A DNA stretch of 64,000 nt, from positions 40,534-104,533 of the forward strand of contig SWBL01000173.1 in the NCBI GenBank assembly GCA_024195585.1, given 5' to 3'. A program made the translations under genes and the position numbers. The notes under the pieces are model-generated. The model was given only the letters and a program-made list of their open reading frames with translations, did no database searches and was not told the DNA's origin. Source of the stretch: Aureobasidium sp. EXF-3400 (taxonomy: Eukaryota > Ascomycota > Dothideomycetes > Dothideales > Saccotheciaceae). Shown here piece after piece: positions 28,421 through 39,132 of the stretch (position 1 is the stretch's first letter; each line of letters opens with the position of its first letter).

Positions 28421-30577
28421 ATGGGTACCGGCAAAAAGGAGGCTGCGCGCAAGACGCGCCAGGGCAAGGTTGGCGACGGCATGGCCAACGTCAAGGTCAA
28501 GGGCGAGAACTTCTACAGGTGCGTTTGCCTCGACCGACTGCACACGCGCAGCATACTGATGTTCGTCGCAGAGATGCCAAGAAGGTCAAGAAGCTCAACA
28601 TCCTCACCAAGGGTACTGCTCAGCGCAACGCTGCTGGTGACATTACAAAAGCCGCCGTTTTCCAGTCGCGCGAGAGGCCCTCGGCCCGTATCGAGCCCAA
28701 CCGCAAGTGGTTCACCAACACCCGTGTTATCTCTCAGGATGCCCTGTCCGCCTTCCGTGGCGCTGTCCAGGCTCAGCAGAACGACCCCTACTCATACCTG
28801 CTCAAGCAGAACAAGCTGCCCATGAGCTTGATCAAAGATGACGAGACCAAGAAGAATGGCTTGAAGCAGCATCAGGCAAAGATTGCCGTCGAAACTGCTC
28901 CTTTCTCAGACACCTTCGGACCCAAGGCCCAGCGCAAGCGCCCAAAGCTCGCCGTCAGCTCTCTTCTCGACCTCGTTGGCGAGTCGGACAAGATGCACGA
29001 GACCTATCTTGATCGTCTTGAGCAAGCCCGTCTTGCTAGTGGCAACCCTGTTGACGATGGCCAAGAGACTGAAGCTGACGGCGCTTTGACCGCTGCAAGA
29101 GAAGCCATCTTCTCAAAGGGTCAGAGCAAGCGTATCTGGAACGAGCTTTACAAGGTCATCGATTCGAGTGATGTTGTCATTCACGTCCTGGACGCCAGGG
29201 ATCCTCTCGGTACTCGTTGCCGAAGTGTCGAGAAGTACATTCGCGAAGAAGCTCCTCACAAGCATCTTCTGTTTGTTCTCAACAAGTGCGATTTGATTCC
29301 CACAAGCGTTGCTGTAAGTCCATCTCCCACTCTTTTCGTCCATGTCTTTCTTTTTGTTTTGTCCCATCTCGTGCCCCATGCCAGCGTTCAAGTCAAGGCT
29401 CCTACCGCATTTCGTGTGCGTTTTTCACCATGGAAGGAGACTGTTACAACTCTGGCAGATCGAAGTCGGCCCGCCGCTAGACCCCGTTATGGACGTCTAG
29501 TAGATCGCTTGCCGTCTTGGTTTGCTTTCAAAAGGGTTCGAGCGTGTTTCGTTTGAGTTGAGTACCTCCCCCGCTCGAAAGAGTGGCTCATGGAGGCTCT
29601 CTTAGTTATGATTCACACATCTCTTTTTCTTTTCTCTTTCTTTTTTGTCATATCTGTTCTGCTCTTTTGCACCAAATGCATGCGCACGACTGCTCGATTC
29701 ATGATACTGACTCTGAACAAAGGCCAACTGGGTTCGCCTTCTCGGCAAGGAATATCCTACTCTTGCTTTCCACGCCTCAATCAACAACTCGTTCGGTAAA
29801 GGATCTTTGATCTCGCTTCTCCGCCAGTTCTCTGCTCTGCACTCATCTCGCAAGCAGATCTCGGTCGGTTTCATCGGATACCCCAACACTGGCAAGTCTT
29901 CCATCATCAACACTCTCCGCAAGAAGAAGGTGTGCAACGTTGCCCCTATTCCTGGTGAGACCAAGGTCTGGCAATACATTACTTTGATGAAGCGTATCTA
30001 CCTCATCGACTGCCCTGGTGTTGTTCCTCCGAACATGGGCGATACCGACGAAGACATCCTTTTGCGCGGTGTCGTCCGTATCGAGAACGTCGAGAACCCC
30101 GAACAGTATGTTGCTGCTGCGCTGAAAAAGGTCAAGAGACACCATATCGAGAGAACGTACGATGTACGTGACTGGGAAACACCGGGAGAGTTCCTCGAAA
30201 TTCTCGCCCGCAAGAATGGTAAGCTGCTGAAGGGTGGTGAAGCCGACATGGATGGTATCGCCAAGACTGTTCTCAATGATTTCCTTCGTGGCAAGATTCC
30301 CTGGTTCACACCACCACCAGCATCTGCTGCTGCATGGGCTGCTGCTGAGGAGGCAAAGGCCGAGCTTCAAACTGAGATCATCAAGAAGAGAAAGCGCGCA
30401 GTCACAGATGAAGAGGGAGAAGTCGAAGAGGAAGAGGTCGACGAAGAAGTTGAAGACCAAGAAGAAGAGGAAGACGATGACGAAGAGGCAGAAGATTTCG
30501 CAAGCTTCACAAGTGACGAGGAAGATGAGGAAGCTGCTGGTGAGGGCGTCGCTATCGACGCGACTGAGGAAGGTTGA
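28421..30577 (+). CDS. NOG2: Nucleolar GTP-binding protein 2 (pre-60S assembly GTPase)
   Basis: Circularly permuted GTPase that joins pre-60S particles in the nucleolus and nucleus. Exons 28421-28518, 28572-29313 and 29723-30577 give 564 residues. The NGP1 N-terminal domain starts [20 protein letters not shown]; the permuted order is visible as G4 NKCDLIPT, then G5-like [15 protein letters not shown], then G1 [12 protein letters not shown] and G3 DCPGVVPP. The C-terminus is a long Glu/Asp-rich acidic tail, as in fungal Nog2. Intron 2 is 409 nt, far above the local norm, while the coding joins cleanly (IPTSVA to [20 protein letters not shown]). Its acceptor is AAAG at 29722. Confidence 0.95.
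29314..29722 (+). other. Unusually long NOG2 intron with a stem-loop (possible ncRNA host)
   Basis: GTAAGT donor, TACTGAC branch-like site at about 29706 and AAAG acceptor. At 409 nt it is several times longer than other introns here. It contains a perfect 8-bp stem, 29537-29544 with 29572-29579 (TTCGAGCG and its complement), then AGAG...CTCT pairing and an ACA triplet a little downstream. Intronic snoRNAs occur in ribosome-biogenesis genes, but I could not find clear C/D or H and ACA boxes in register, so this is only a candidate. Confidence 0.3.
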
Positions 30578-31431
30578 GGTGATGTCGAGCATCAATCATG
30601 GTCTCGACTCCCTTGATTGCAGATCTTGCAAACCGCCAATCCCCCCTCCCGTCAACACTCCAACCCGGGATAAATGTTGACACAAGATGTGGACCGTGAA
30701 TGGATCACATCCTATCTCATCACTTCACTTTCTCAGTGATTCCTGACATGAACGTTGATGCCATCGATCCGTCTTGTCATTATCTAGCGCCAAGCGCTAC
30801 CTTCGCAGAATCTTCACGTATCTGCCCAAAGTTAGCTACCTGTACTGCTCACTTGGTCTCTCGTCCCTGAAAAGGGAGAGTAAATCCACTGTTACATATT
30901 TCATTCACTGTCAAGGAAGAGACAGGGCAACCTGTTCCAGCTTCACTCAATATCGTAAATAGTCACTTATAAAGACTTTGATTTATATTGTCACTCATTC
31001 TCGTTCTCATATTTATTCCGTTGGTTGATGCCACCTCCAAAAACCAGAATGTGCTCGCTTGATCCATCATTCTGCCGGAATCAGCCCATGGTCCTCGGGA
31101 CAGCACGAACCGATCCTTCCCCTCTTTTTCCACCATTGTCACCTCGTATTCATCATCGACGAAGACATCCTAGCCTGATTGATGCCGATCAAGCTCTATG
31201 ATCTTCAAGCATCGGTTCATATAATGAAGCGAGAAGCCTTCTTTAACGATGTGCACAGGGAAACTAACAACGATTGGCGGATAATATCATGCTAGGTACC
31301 TTCCTAATGTGCCTCTCGAATCACTTGACATTTGCAAAAAGAATTATACTGTATAAGACACATCAGCTGTAAGTGATGATTTTTGGTCGCCTTTGAACAT
31401 CTACCTGCGAACTACTTGTCTGCTTTCCAAG
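30578..31431. other. Intergenic, upstream of beta-galactosidase
   Basis: No gene is supported. It contains a small perfect hairpin (TAGCGC CAA GCGCTA at about 30785-30799). The 150 bases before 31432 are A/T-richer and probably hold the promoter of the GH35 gene. Confidence 0.4.
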
Positions 31432-34400
31432 ATGAGACTCTGCTTGCATCTCCTCGTCTACGCCTTCTTTTTAGCTATCCTCGTTCTTGCTACTGATGAT
31501 GGCTTGACCACTCAAGTCACCTGGGACCCTTACAGTCTCTTGGTCAATGGAGAGCGGCTGTTCTTGTTCTCTGGCGAGTTTGCCTACGAACGCATGCCTG
31601 TGCCGGAAATGTGGTCGGACATCTTCCAAAAATTCAGAGCAAATGGGTTCAATGCGGTCAGCTTGTACTTCTTCTGGTCATATCACTCTGCTTCTCGCGA
31701 CGTCTTCGACTTCACATCTGGAGGCAAGGATATCCAGAGAGTTATAGATGCTGCTGCAGAGGCTGGTCTTTAGTACGTCTCTAGACTTAACCATAGACTG
31801 GTCTATCCGACATGCTGATTTCGGATGCTTGTATAGTATCATTGCACGTCCCGGACCCTATGCAAATGCCGAGACGAATGCAGGTGGTTTGGCATTGTGG
31901 ACGAGCGATGGCTCTGGAGGTACGGATGGCACTCTGGGTCGGAACTTCAGCTAGCTGACCAGTACTAGGAAATTATCGAACATCGGATCAAGCTTACTAT
32001 AACGCCTGGGAACCATGGATGAGAGAGGTGAACAAGATTCTGGTCAAGAATCAAATAACCGAAGGTGGCCCTATCATTCTCTATCAAATCGAAAACGAGC
32101 TATCGGAGACTGTACACAAGGCTGACAACACCCTTGTGACCTATATGGAGCAACTCAAAAAGAGTGTCAGGGATTCTGGAATAGTAGTTCCTCTAACGCA
32201 CAATGAGAAAGGTCAGAGATCACAAAGTTGGTCAACCGATTACCAGGACGTGGGAGGTGTGTACACTGGAACTACATCCAATTCGTCAAGAGGCTGATGA
32301 TTCATCAACACAGGTTCTGTCAACATCTACGGTCTCGATTCATACCCAGGAGGCTTGAGTTGCACTAATATTGACTCTGGATTTAACCTGGTGCGAAACT
32401 ACTACCAATGGTTCCAGAACTACTCATACACCCAGCCCGAGTTCTGGCCTGAATTCGAATCTGGATGGTTCCAGCCATGGGCGGGATACTTCTACGACGA
32501 CTGTTTGGCAGGTACGTCCATCCTTCATCGAAGGATATTGGTATCGAAATGCTGACTGTATTACCTGTCTCCAGAACACGATCCTGCCTTCGCCGACGTC
32601 TATTATAAGAACAACATAGGCCAGAGAGGAACACTAATGTCACTGTACATGGCAATGGGAGCAACAAACTGGGGCAATCTTGCAGCTCCTGTCGTCTATA
32701 CAAGCTACGACTACTCTGCACCCATGCGTGAAACTCGTGAGCTTCAGCTTAAAATGTCACAGACGTAAGTACAAAGTTATGCTGCAACTGCTTACAGCTA
32801 CCTTCATAATTCGACAACCTGGCTGATGAATTTAGGAAATTGATCGCATTGTTTACAAGAGTCTCACAAGACCTTCTCTATACCAATATGGAGAGCAATG
32901 GTACCGGAAATGCTGTCTCAACTCCAGACATCTGGACCTGGGTTCTGAGGAACCCCAACACAACAGCAGGCTTCTACGTGACTCAACACTCGAAATCGAG
33001 CTCAAGAGCTGTCACAGACTTCTCGATAAATCTCAAAACATCCTTAGGGCCAATCACTGTCCCGAATGTTCAACTGAACGGCCGTCAAAGCAAGATCGTT
33101 GTCACCGACTATCACTTTGGAAAGAACACTCTGCTATACTCCTCTGTTGATGTGCTGACATACGGCTTGTTTGACTCGAAATCGGTTCTTGTGCTCTATC
33201 TTGAGGCAGGACAGGTTGGTGAATTCGCTTTCCCTGGAAATGTCTCGGTCAAGTCATATGGCAATATCAACGTTACAGCGACCCGTGTTAAGGTCAACGG
33301 AACCGCATCTTACACCAAGTTTGTTTACAAGCAGTCGGCCAGCAAGACAGTTATCCAGCTGTCTAACGGCGTTTTGATGTATCTTTTGGATGTGTCGACA
33401 GCTTGGTCATTCTGGGCACCACCTACCACATCGAACCCCAATGTCGCTGCAGACAAGCAGATCTTCGCTATAGGTCCTTACCTCGTTCGAAACGCCAGTG
33501 TTAGCAATAACGTTGTCTCTGTCATTGGCGACAACACCAACTCAACAACACTGGAAGTCTACGTGGGTGATGCAAGTGTTGATACCATCACATGGAACGG
33601 TCGAAAGCTCGCTGCGAAGAAGACGGCATATGGCGCTCTCACAGCCGACCTTACAAGTATTCTCGACCGTAAGGTAACCATTCCTACTCTGAGCAGCTGG
33701 CAATTAGCCGACTCTCTACCTGAAGCTGCCAGAGGCTACAACGATTCAGGCTGGACTGTATGCAGCAAGACAACCACAAAGGCTTCAGTCAAGCCACTGT
33801 CCCTTCCCGTCCTGTATAGTTCAGACTATGGATATTATTCTGGCATCAAGATTTACCGTGGCTACTTTGATGGCAAGTCAGCCACGTCAGCAAATTTGAC
33901 AGCACAAGGTGGATCAGCCGCAGGTTGGAGTGCCTGGCTAAATGGCAAACTTGTTGGCGGTCATCCTGGAAACGCTTCTTTACTGTCAACATCAGATGTG
34001 CTTGACTTTACCGGAGTAACACTCTACGACAAGGACAATGTGTTGACAGTGGTTACCGACTACACTGGTCACGATGAAACTTCTACTGGTAAAGGCGCTG
34101 CAAACCCTCGAGGTCTCTTGGGTGCAACTCTGAAGGGCTCCGGTAATGCCACTGTCAGTTTCAAGAAATGGCTGATCCAAGGAAATGCTGGCGGATCTGC
34201 CAACATTGACCCAATCCGAGGACCTCTCAACGAAGGTGGATTGTATGGAGAGCGTCTTGGATGGCACCTTCCCGGCTTCTCTCCTTCGGGCGCCAAATGG
34301 TCAGCCGGGTCCCCTTCTCAAGGCCTCAATTCCAGTGGCATCAAATGGTACTTAACAACCTTCGAGCTCAACATCGATTCAGATCTCGATGTTCCCATTG

Positions 34401-34705
34401 GTCTTGAGCTATCCGCACCCTCAGGAACCGTCGCCAGTGTCCAGATATATCTGAACGGATACCAGTACGGAAAGTACATTCCTCACATTGGTCCACAAAC
34501 ACGATTCCCCTTCCCACCTGGCGTCATCAACAATCAAGGTAAAAATACGCTTGCATTGAGTGTTTGGGCGGAGACGGATGCAGGTGCAAAGCTTGATAAT
34601 GTTTCGTTGTTTGCTTACAATGTTTATGAGACTTCATTCGATTTTGCACAGGATTGGAGTTATTTGCAACCGGGGTGGACAAGTGAAAGACTACAATATG
34701 CTTAA
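31432..34705 (+). CDS. Secreted GH35 beta-galactosidase
   Basis: Exons 31432-31772, 31837-31919, 31969-32256, 32314-32511, 32575-32764 and 32836-34705 give 989 residues, close to the roughly 1000 residues of fungal LacA enzymes. A signal peptide ([20 protein letters not shown]) precedes [20 protein letters not shown], the GH35 opening, then RPGPYANAE. The acid/base region is QIENEL (Glu 183/185) and the nucleophile region is WPEFESGW (Glu 284 by analogy with PEFQ in Aspergillus and Penicillium enzymes). The C-terminal part has the beta-galactosidase domain 2 and jelly-roll domains, ending in SERLQYA. Many NxS/T sites fit an extracellular glycoprotein cleaving terminal galactose from plant polysaccharides or lactose. 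Regulation by galactose is likely but not read from the promoter. Confidence 0.95.
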
Positions 34706-34904
34706 ACGATACCCATATCATTGCAAGCAAGCAGACGGTGGAGGAGCGAGTATGTCGCCTTCATAGGAATTTCAATTCGTAGTCATAACATGAAGCAATA
34801 AATAGTGTTGCAAATAACCATGCATCTCCGTTGAGTCTCAATCTGGTTCATATCGATTCCTCTCACTCATGATGTTTTGTTTAGCCATGACATTGACCGT
34901 GCAA

Positions 34905-35428
34905 TCAAGGTCCCTCCAAGGGGTTCTCGTCGGCTACATCAAGATTAGCATTGGATTGACATATAGGTGCTGGGTCTGCACAGACCTTCAAGTATACCAT
35001 CCTTGATCAAATCAGCAGGCGAAGGTCTCGTCTGCAAGTGCTTCTCAATCGAGTCGCGACGCATAGCTGCAGCAAGCTCACGCTGATGATTCTGCAAAGC
35101 AGGAGCAGCAGTAGAATCAGGCAAGATATTGCGTTCGACCAGCTCGTCCTTTTCCGGGCGTGAAGCAATGGCTTTGTTCAAGCTATCCGTGAGCTTGTGA
35201 CGCTGTAGCTCCTGTTGCTGAGCTTGCAAAGCTCTAGATTGCATTAGTGGTTGTTTTGGATCTACGCGCGGTCAGGAGAGCTTCATACGGTGCAGCATTG
35301 GTGTTGAGAAGAATGTGCTTATCCCTTAGCTCGTGAGCTTCGGGCCGGTTCTGGATAGCCTTCTCAAGACTGTTGCGACGCTCGAGAGAGATGGGACTGG
35401 TGGTGGCAGGGGGTATTGCGTCCGACAT
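34905..35428 (-). CDS. RPEL-repeat protein
   Basis: Exons 35289-35428, 34986-35233 and 34905-34933 give 138 residues. Three RPEL-like units are visible: SLEKAIQNRPEAHELRDKHI, SLNKAIASRPEKDELVERNI and SIEKHLQTRPSPADLIKDGI, spaced about 40 residues apart, each with an R-P-x-x-x-x-L core. RPEL motifs in animals bind monomeric actin (MRTF, Phactr); the small fungal RPEL proteins are mostly uncharacterised. Linkers are Gln/Ala-rich and probably disordered. The third exon ends ADENPLEGP; without it the frame runs into intron sequence and gives an unrelated tail (CRPSTYMSIQC). Start at 35428 is well placed. Confidence 0.88.
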
Positions 35429-35870
35429 GGTTGTGTAGAATTCTTGTTGAGTTTCACGACAGTCAGAGGACTTTGACAGAAGAGTTAATATGCGCAGCAG
35501 CTGTCGTGATGGGTGAGGAGATATAAACAAGGGTACAAGACAATGATTGGAGCTCCTTGCACCATTGCTCACGCGCTACAGGACCCTGCATGAGGCGTGC
35601 GGGGTCGGTCTTAGCAAGGGTGTCACAAGTGGAAGTGGTACGGACAAAGAGGTAGCTGTAGAAACACGTTCGGCTGCATTATCATTAACGGCTAATATAC
35701 ACAAGATGCTGCTGCGGCGAAGCAAGCGCCGGCCAGGCAGCCAGAGACAGAAGAGTATTTGCAGAAACGCCGATACATTCTTCCCCGGTTTCATACTCCG
35801 TTCTCGTTACTGGGTCTGAATTGTTCGTTCAATTCATGGCTGGAGTTGCATGATTGGTGGGCGAAAGTGT
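35429..35870. other. Intergenic region
   Basis: Upstream of the RPEL gene and downstream of the rhodopsin gene (both minus strand). Overlapping short frames at 35547-35819 show no feature. Confidence 0.4.
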
Positions 35871-36818
35871 TTAAGCACCCTCGTCATCCTCACCAACACG
35901 GATAGCACCCTCGGAGCTGACACCGTGGGTCCAGAAGCCACCAAGCTCAACCTGAGTCTCGGGCATGCTCTGGTGGGTGAAGAGCAACCAAGCACCGAAG
36001 ACAGGCTTGGCGAGCAAGTCGAGGACGGCGTAGGCAATGATCTCCTGGTCAACAGTCATCTTGCGGGAGCCATCGGCAATACCCCAGACACTAGAAAGAC
36101 GTTAGAATGAGCATTGTGGATCATGTTCGAAAGGTACTTACATAGGGTAGATGGTCCAGATGACGAGGGTGAAGCCAGCGATGGAAGCAAAGAACTTGCC
36201 AACCTTGCCGCCCTTGGCCATGGCGTTGGCGCGGCCGTGAACGGCAAGCATCCAGATGACGACGAGGTAAGCAATGCAGGCAATGGTGTACCAGCCCCAC
36301 TTCTGAGGGGTGCCCTCGTTGCCGTAAGCGGCGAAGAGACCAGTCAGAACCATGATGACATCAGCAACAATGGCCAAAAGGATGTGGCCACCGCTGAGAC
36401 CGGCAAGCATGGCCAGATCGAGGAGAAGAAGAGGGGTGGTCAAGCTCCAGTCGACGTAGCGGGCCCAGAAGACCTGGCGGTAGACATCGTGGGTGGTGTC
36501 AGGGACGTGGCGGTGCGAGTCAGTGACAGTGGTGCGGTGGTAGCTGATGCCGTGGCCGGTGGCCATGGCGAAGTAGGACAGAGAAGCAAAGGTGACGATG
36601 AGAGTGGTGATAACGTGGTAGATACGCTTGGAGATGGGAGTGGTCCACGAAAGTCCAACGAAGACAATCATGGAGAGGAGCATCAGAATACAGACGGCCC
36701 ACAGAGTGCGGGTACCGGTCTCGGTGACGGTCTGGTACTCGGGAAGAGAGGGAACAACAGTGGGCAGAGGAGCCACGGAGCTCGTGGCCTTGAAGGCCTC
36801 AACAGGGTCGACAATCAT
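35871..36818 (-). CDS. Microbial (type I) rhodopsin with proton-pump residues
   Basis: Exons 36142-36818 and 35871-36090 give 298 residues and seven hydrophobic helices. Helix C reads RYVDWSLTTPLLLLDLAMLA; aligned to bacteriorhodopsin this keeps Arg82, Asp85, Thr89 and Asp96, the set of a light-driven outward proton pump. Helix F has WTIYPIVWGIADG (Trp182, Tyr185, Pro186) and helix G has VLDLLAKPVFGAWLLF with Asp212 and the retinal-binding Lys216. This groups it with pumping fungal rhodopsins such as Leptosphaeria rhodopsin and CarO rather than with NOP-1-type slow sensors or the ORP proteins lacking Lys. The intron is 51 nt. No carotenoid genes (carRA, carB, carX) are adjacent in this window. 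Confidence 0.94.
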
Positions 36819-37946
36819 GGCTGCGGCGTAGATTGTAGAAGGGGATGGGTTGGATGGAGAAGAGAGGATGAAGGGAGAAGGGAAGAGGAGCAGAGGGGAA
36901 GACGTTCTTAAACAAGGCAGCTGCGAGAGCTGCAGCCCAGTGAGCTGCTGCGCGCGGAGCTTTCGATTCGATCGCGCCTGCCTCAAGCTTGTTGAAAATG
37001 CATAATGACGTTGATAGCTTCCTTCCCCACAAGCAACCAGCCCGTGCTGTAGCCGCTACTGTTTCTGTTTCCAACAATCAAGGAACTCACACGCCGTTTC
37101 CACAGAGCCAATCGTCCAATCCACACGTCTACCATCCGAGAGCCTGTCGAGCAGAGTTATCTGCACGCCCGAGCTGTAGCTGCTCATTCATGTACAGAAT
37201 ATCTTTGCTTCATGGTCGATTTTCTCACATTCCTGCACGATAATCGACAACGTCCACGCTCACCTGATTGCTGGAAAACAGGCTTCATGCAACACGCATC
37301 GGCTGCGTTCTCCACAGCGCTTAATTGAAATTTCGGTTGGTGACATTCATGACTTTCATGGGCTCGAAGCTCAGTATTAGCTTCATATCGAACCTGTCAT
37401 GACTTTCGTACTCGAGAGAGTCTGATGACATGCAATTGGCGTTCTGCTCCGACTATAAATACCGCACATAGCCAGTTCTCCCCATGCATAGTGAAGACCC
37501 GTTTGTTGCGAGCTTGAGCGGGCGGTGTGGCCGCTTTCTGAGCAAGTGAGTGTTCCGGGCCACGTTTTAAGCCTCAATCTGTAGGGAGGAGGGAATATCG
37601 TTATCTTGGTCTCGCCGGCTGTGCCTACGCGATCAGCCACATCCAAGTTCCTCCAATGGCAGACATTGGTTGCAAACATGGTCGATATGAAACGGTAGAC
37701 GACGGGTGACTGATCGCGAATCGCGATGAGGGGTGGAAGATGGCGGAGCATGGCTTCGTAAGGATCGATTGCGGACCAAAAGTGACGCGCTTGCCAAGGC
37801 GTGGGGTTCACTTCAAGATTTCTGAAAGTCGGATTCCAGGTGAGAAAGGCTTCTTCCTCGATCAAGTCTACTATTATCACGCATACCGAACTCGGACCAA
37901 ATCTATCGCAACCTGCGAGCATCTACCCAAGAACAAAACAGCTGCC
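36819..37946. other. Intergenic region between rhodopsin and PBDC1-like gene
   Basis: A divergent 1.1-kb region, so it holds both promoters. A minus-strand frame at 37383-37922 is long (179 codons) but has no domain and overlaps the leader of the plus-strand gene, so I do not call it. No repeats or RNA genes were recognised. Confidence 0.45.
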
Positions 37947-38558
37947 ATGTCTCTCACCGCCGAGCAACAGGACAACTTCGAGGACATCGAGAAGCAGTTC
38001 GCCGTCAAGGGTGCGCAGTGCTATTCTGCCGTTTGTCCAAGCATGTCGTAGCTGACTGTCCTCGACAGCTGTCCAGCACATGACCACCTACTGGTCCATT
38101 CTCGAAAAGATCCCCGGCTCCAAGCTCCGCCTCACCAAGATCGACGACGAAATCTACGAGCACTTCAAGAAGGAGTTCCCCGACTACGACCCCAAGGCCA
38201 CCATCAATGAGGACGAGATGAAGAGCAAGGCAGGCAAGGAGCGCTGGAGAAACTTCATCAACCAGTACGAGAACAAGGTCGACGACTACAACTTCGGCAC
38301 ACTGTTGCGCTCCAACCCTGCCTTTGAGTACGGCCAGGACGAGACCATTTTCGGTACCACCTATCATCGTTTCACATCACTGGAACGTAGCTGATTCAAA
38401 TTTCACAGCTGTGCGCATGCAGTTCTACGCACTTGAGATTCTGAGGTATGCTTTTAAAGCTATTTGTACTGGATCATCTGCTTATGAAACTGGACAGAAA
38501 TCGCGAAGGTCTGAATGACTGGGTTTACGAGAAAGCTCAAGGCCAGAAGTCATCTTGA
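37947..38558 (+). CDS. PBDC1 / Ypl225w homologue (eEF1A biogenesis chaperone family)
   Basis: Exons 37947-38010, 38069-38353, 38409-38445 and 38498-38558 give 148 residues. The sequence MSLTAEQQDNFEDIEKQFAV and, after the first intron, AVQHMTTYWSILEKIPGSKL then LTKIDDEIYEHFKKEFPDYD is the hallmark of the small conserved family called polysaccharide biosynthesis domain-containing 1 in animals and Ypl225w in yeast. The yeast protein has been described as a dedicated co-translational chaperone for eEF1A; the older name is misleading. The C-terminal exons complete VRMQFYALEILRNREGLNDW and the tail EKAQGQKSS. Exon 3 is only 37 nt. Confidence 0.92.
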
Positions 38559-39132
38559 GCACCCCGCCTATGATAACGACATCTGCTAGGCGGTTACTGG
38601 TAGGATTGTAATTTTTATCGACAGGCCGCTACTCCGCTGCTTTGTATACAATCTGCTGCAAAGTAAGTCGCTGCTGGGCGAACAAAGGACCATGATTTTC
38701 GACCTACCTTGATGGTTTGATGAAGTCACGACGAATTGCCGAGTGAGAGGGAAAGTGGTGGTCGCAGGGGGTGACAGGGTTCGGGCGCTAGAATCTGCCA
38801 CGCAGAACCCAAGTAAAATCGCGGTAGATCTTGACAGTCGGAGGACACATGGTTGATCAAGGAAATCGCGTCTTGGAGAGGAGGGGCTAAATAAAGGGTG
38901 GTACTGCAGTCTGCTCAAAGCCAGCACAAGAACAATAGTAAGCGACACATTCTTCACACCAAACCGCCGCAACTACGCCATTGCATTGTACAACTAGGTA
39001 AACTTTTTGCGATCGCTCCGGAACCGTCTTTTCTAGAACAATCGCAGCCACCACGGAATTTCTGTACTTCGTTTCGGACGTTTCAGATCGCTGTTCGATC
39101 CTGCTATCTCACCTTCCGCCTCTTACGCTCAG
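38559..39132. other. Intergenic, upstream of the ABC exporter
   Basis: No gene is visible. The last 100 bases before 39133 are C/T-rich in the manner of a leader. Short frames carry no recognisable feature. Confidence 0.4.

Noticed and set aside
29531..29550. B-box-like GGGTTCGAGCG suggestive of a tRNA gene in the NOG2 intron
   Set aside because: The consensus GGTTCGANNCC is not completed, no A box or cloverleaf is found, and the bases pair with a downstream stem instead.
36114..36911. Antisense open frame of 265 codons over the rhodopsin gene
   Set aside because: Gly/Asp/Glu-rich mirror of membrane-helix codons; the sense strand has all rhodopsin residues.
37383..37922. Minus-strand frame of 179 codons upstream of the PBDC1-like gene
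   Set aside because: No domain, and it overlaps the leader and promoter of a well-supported gene; likely chance.
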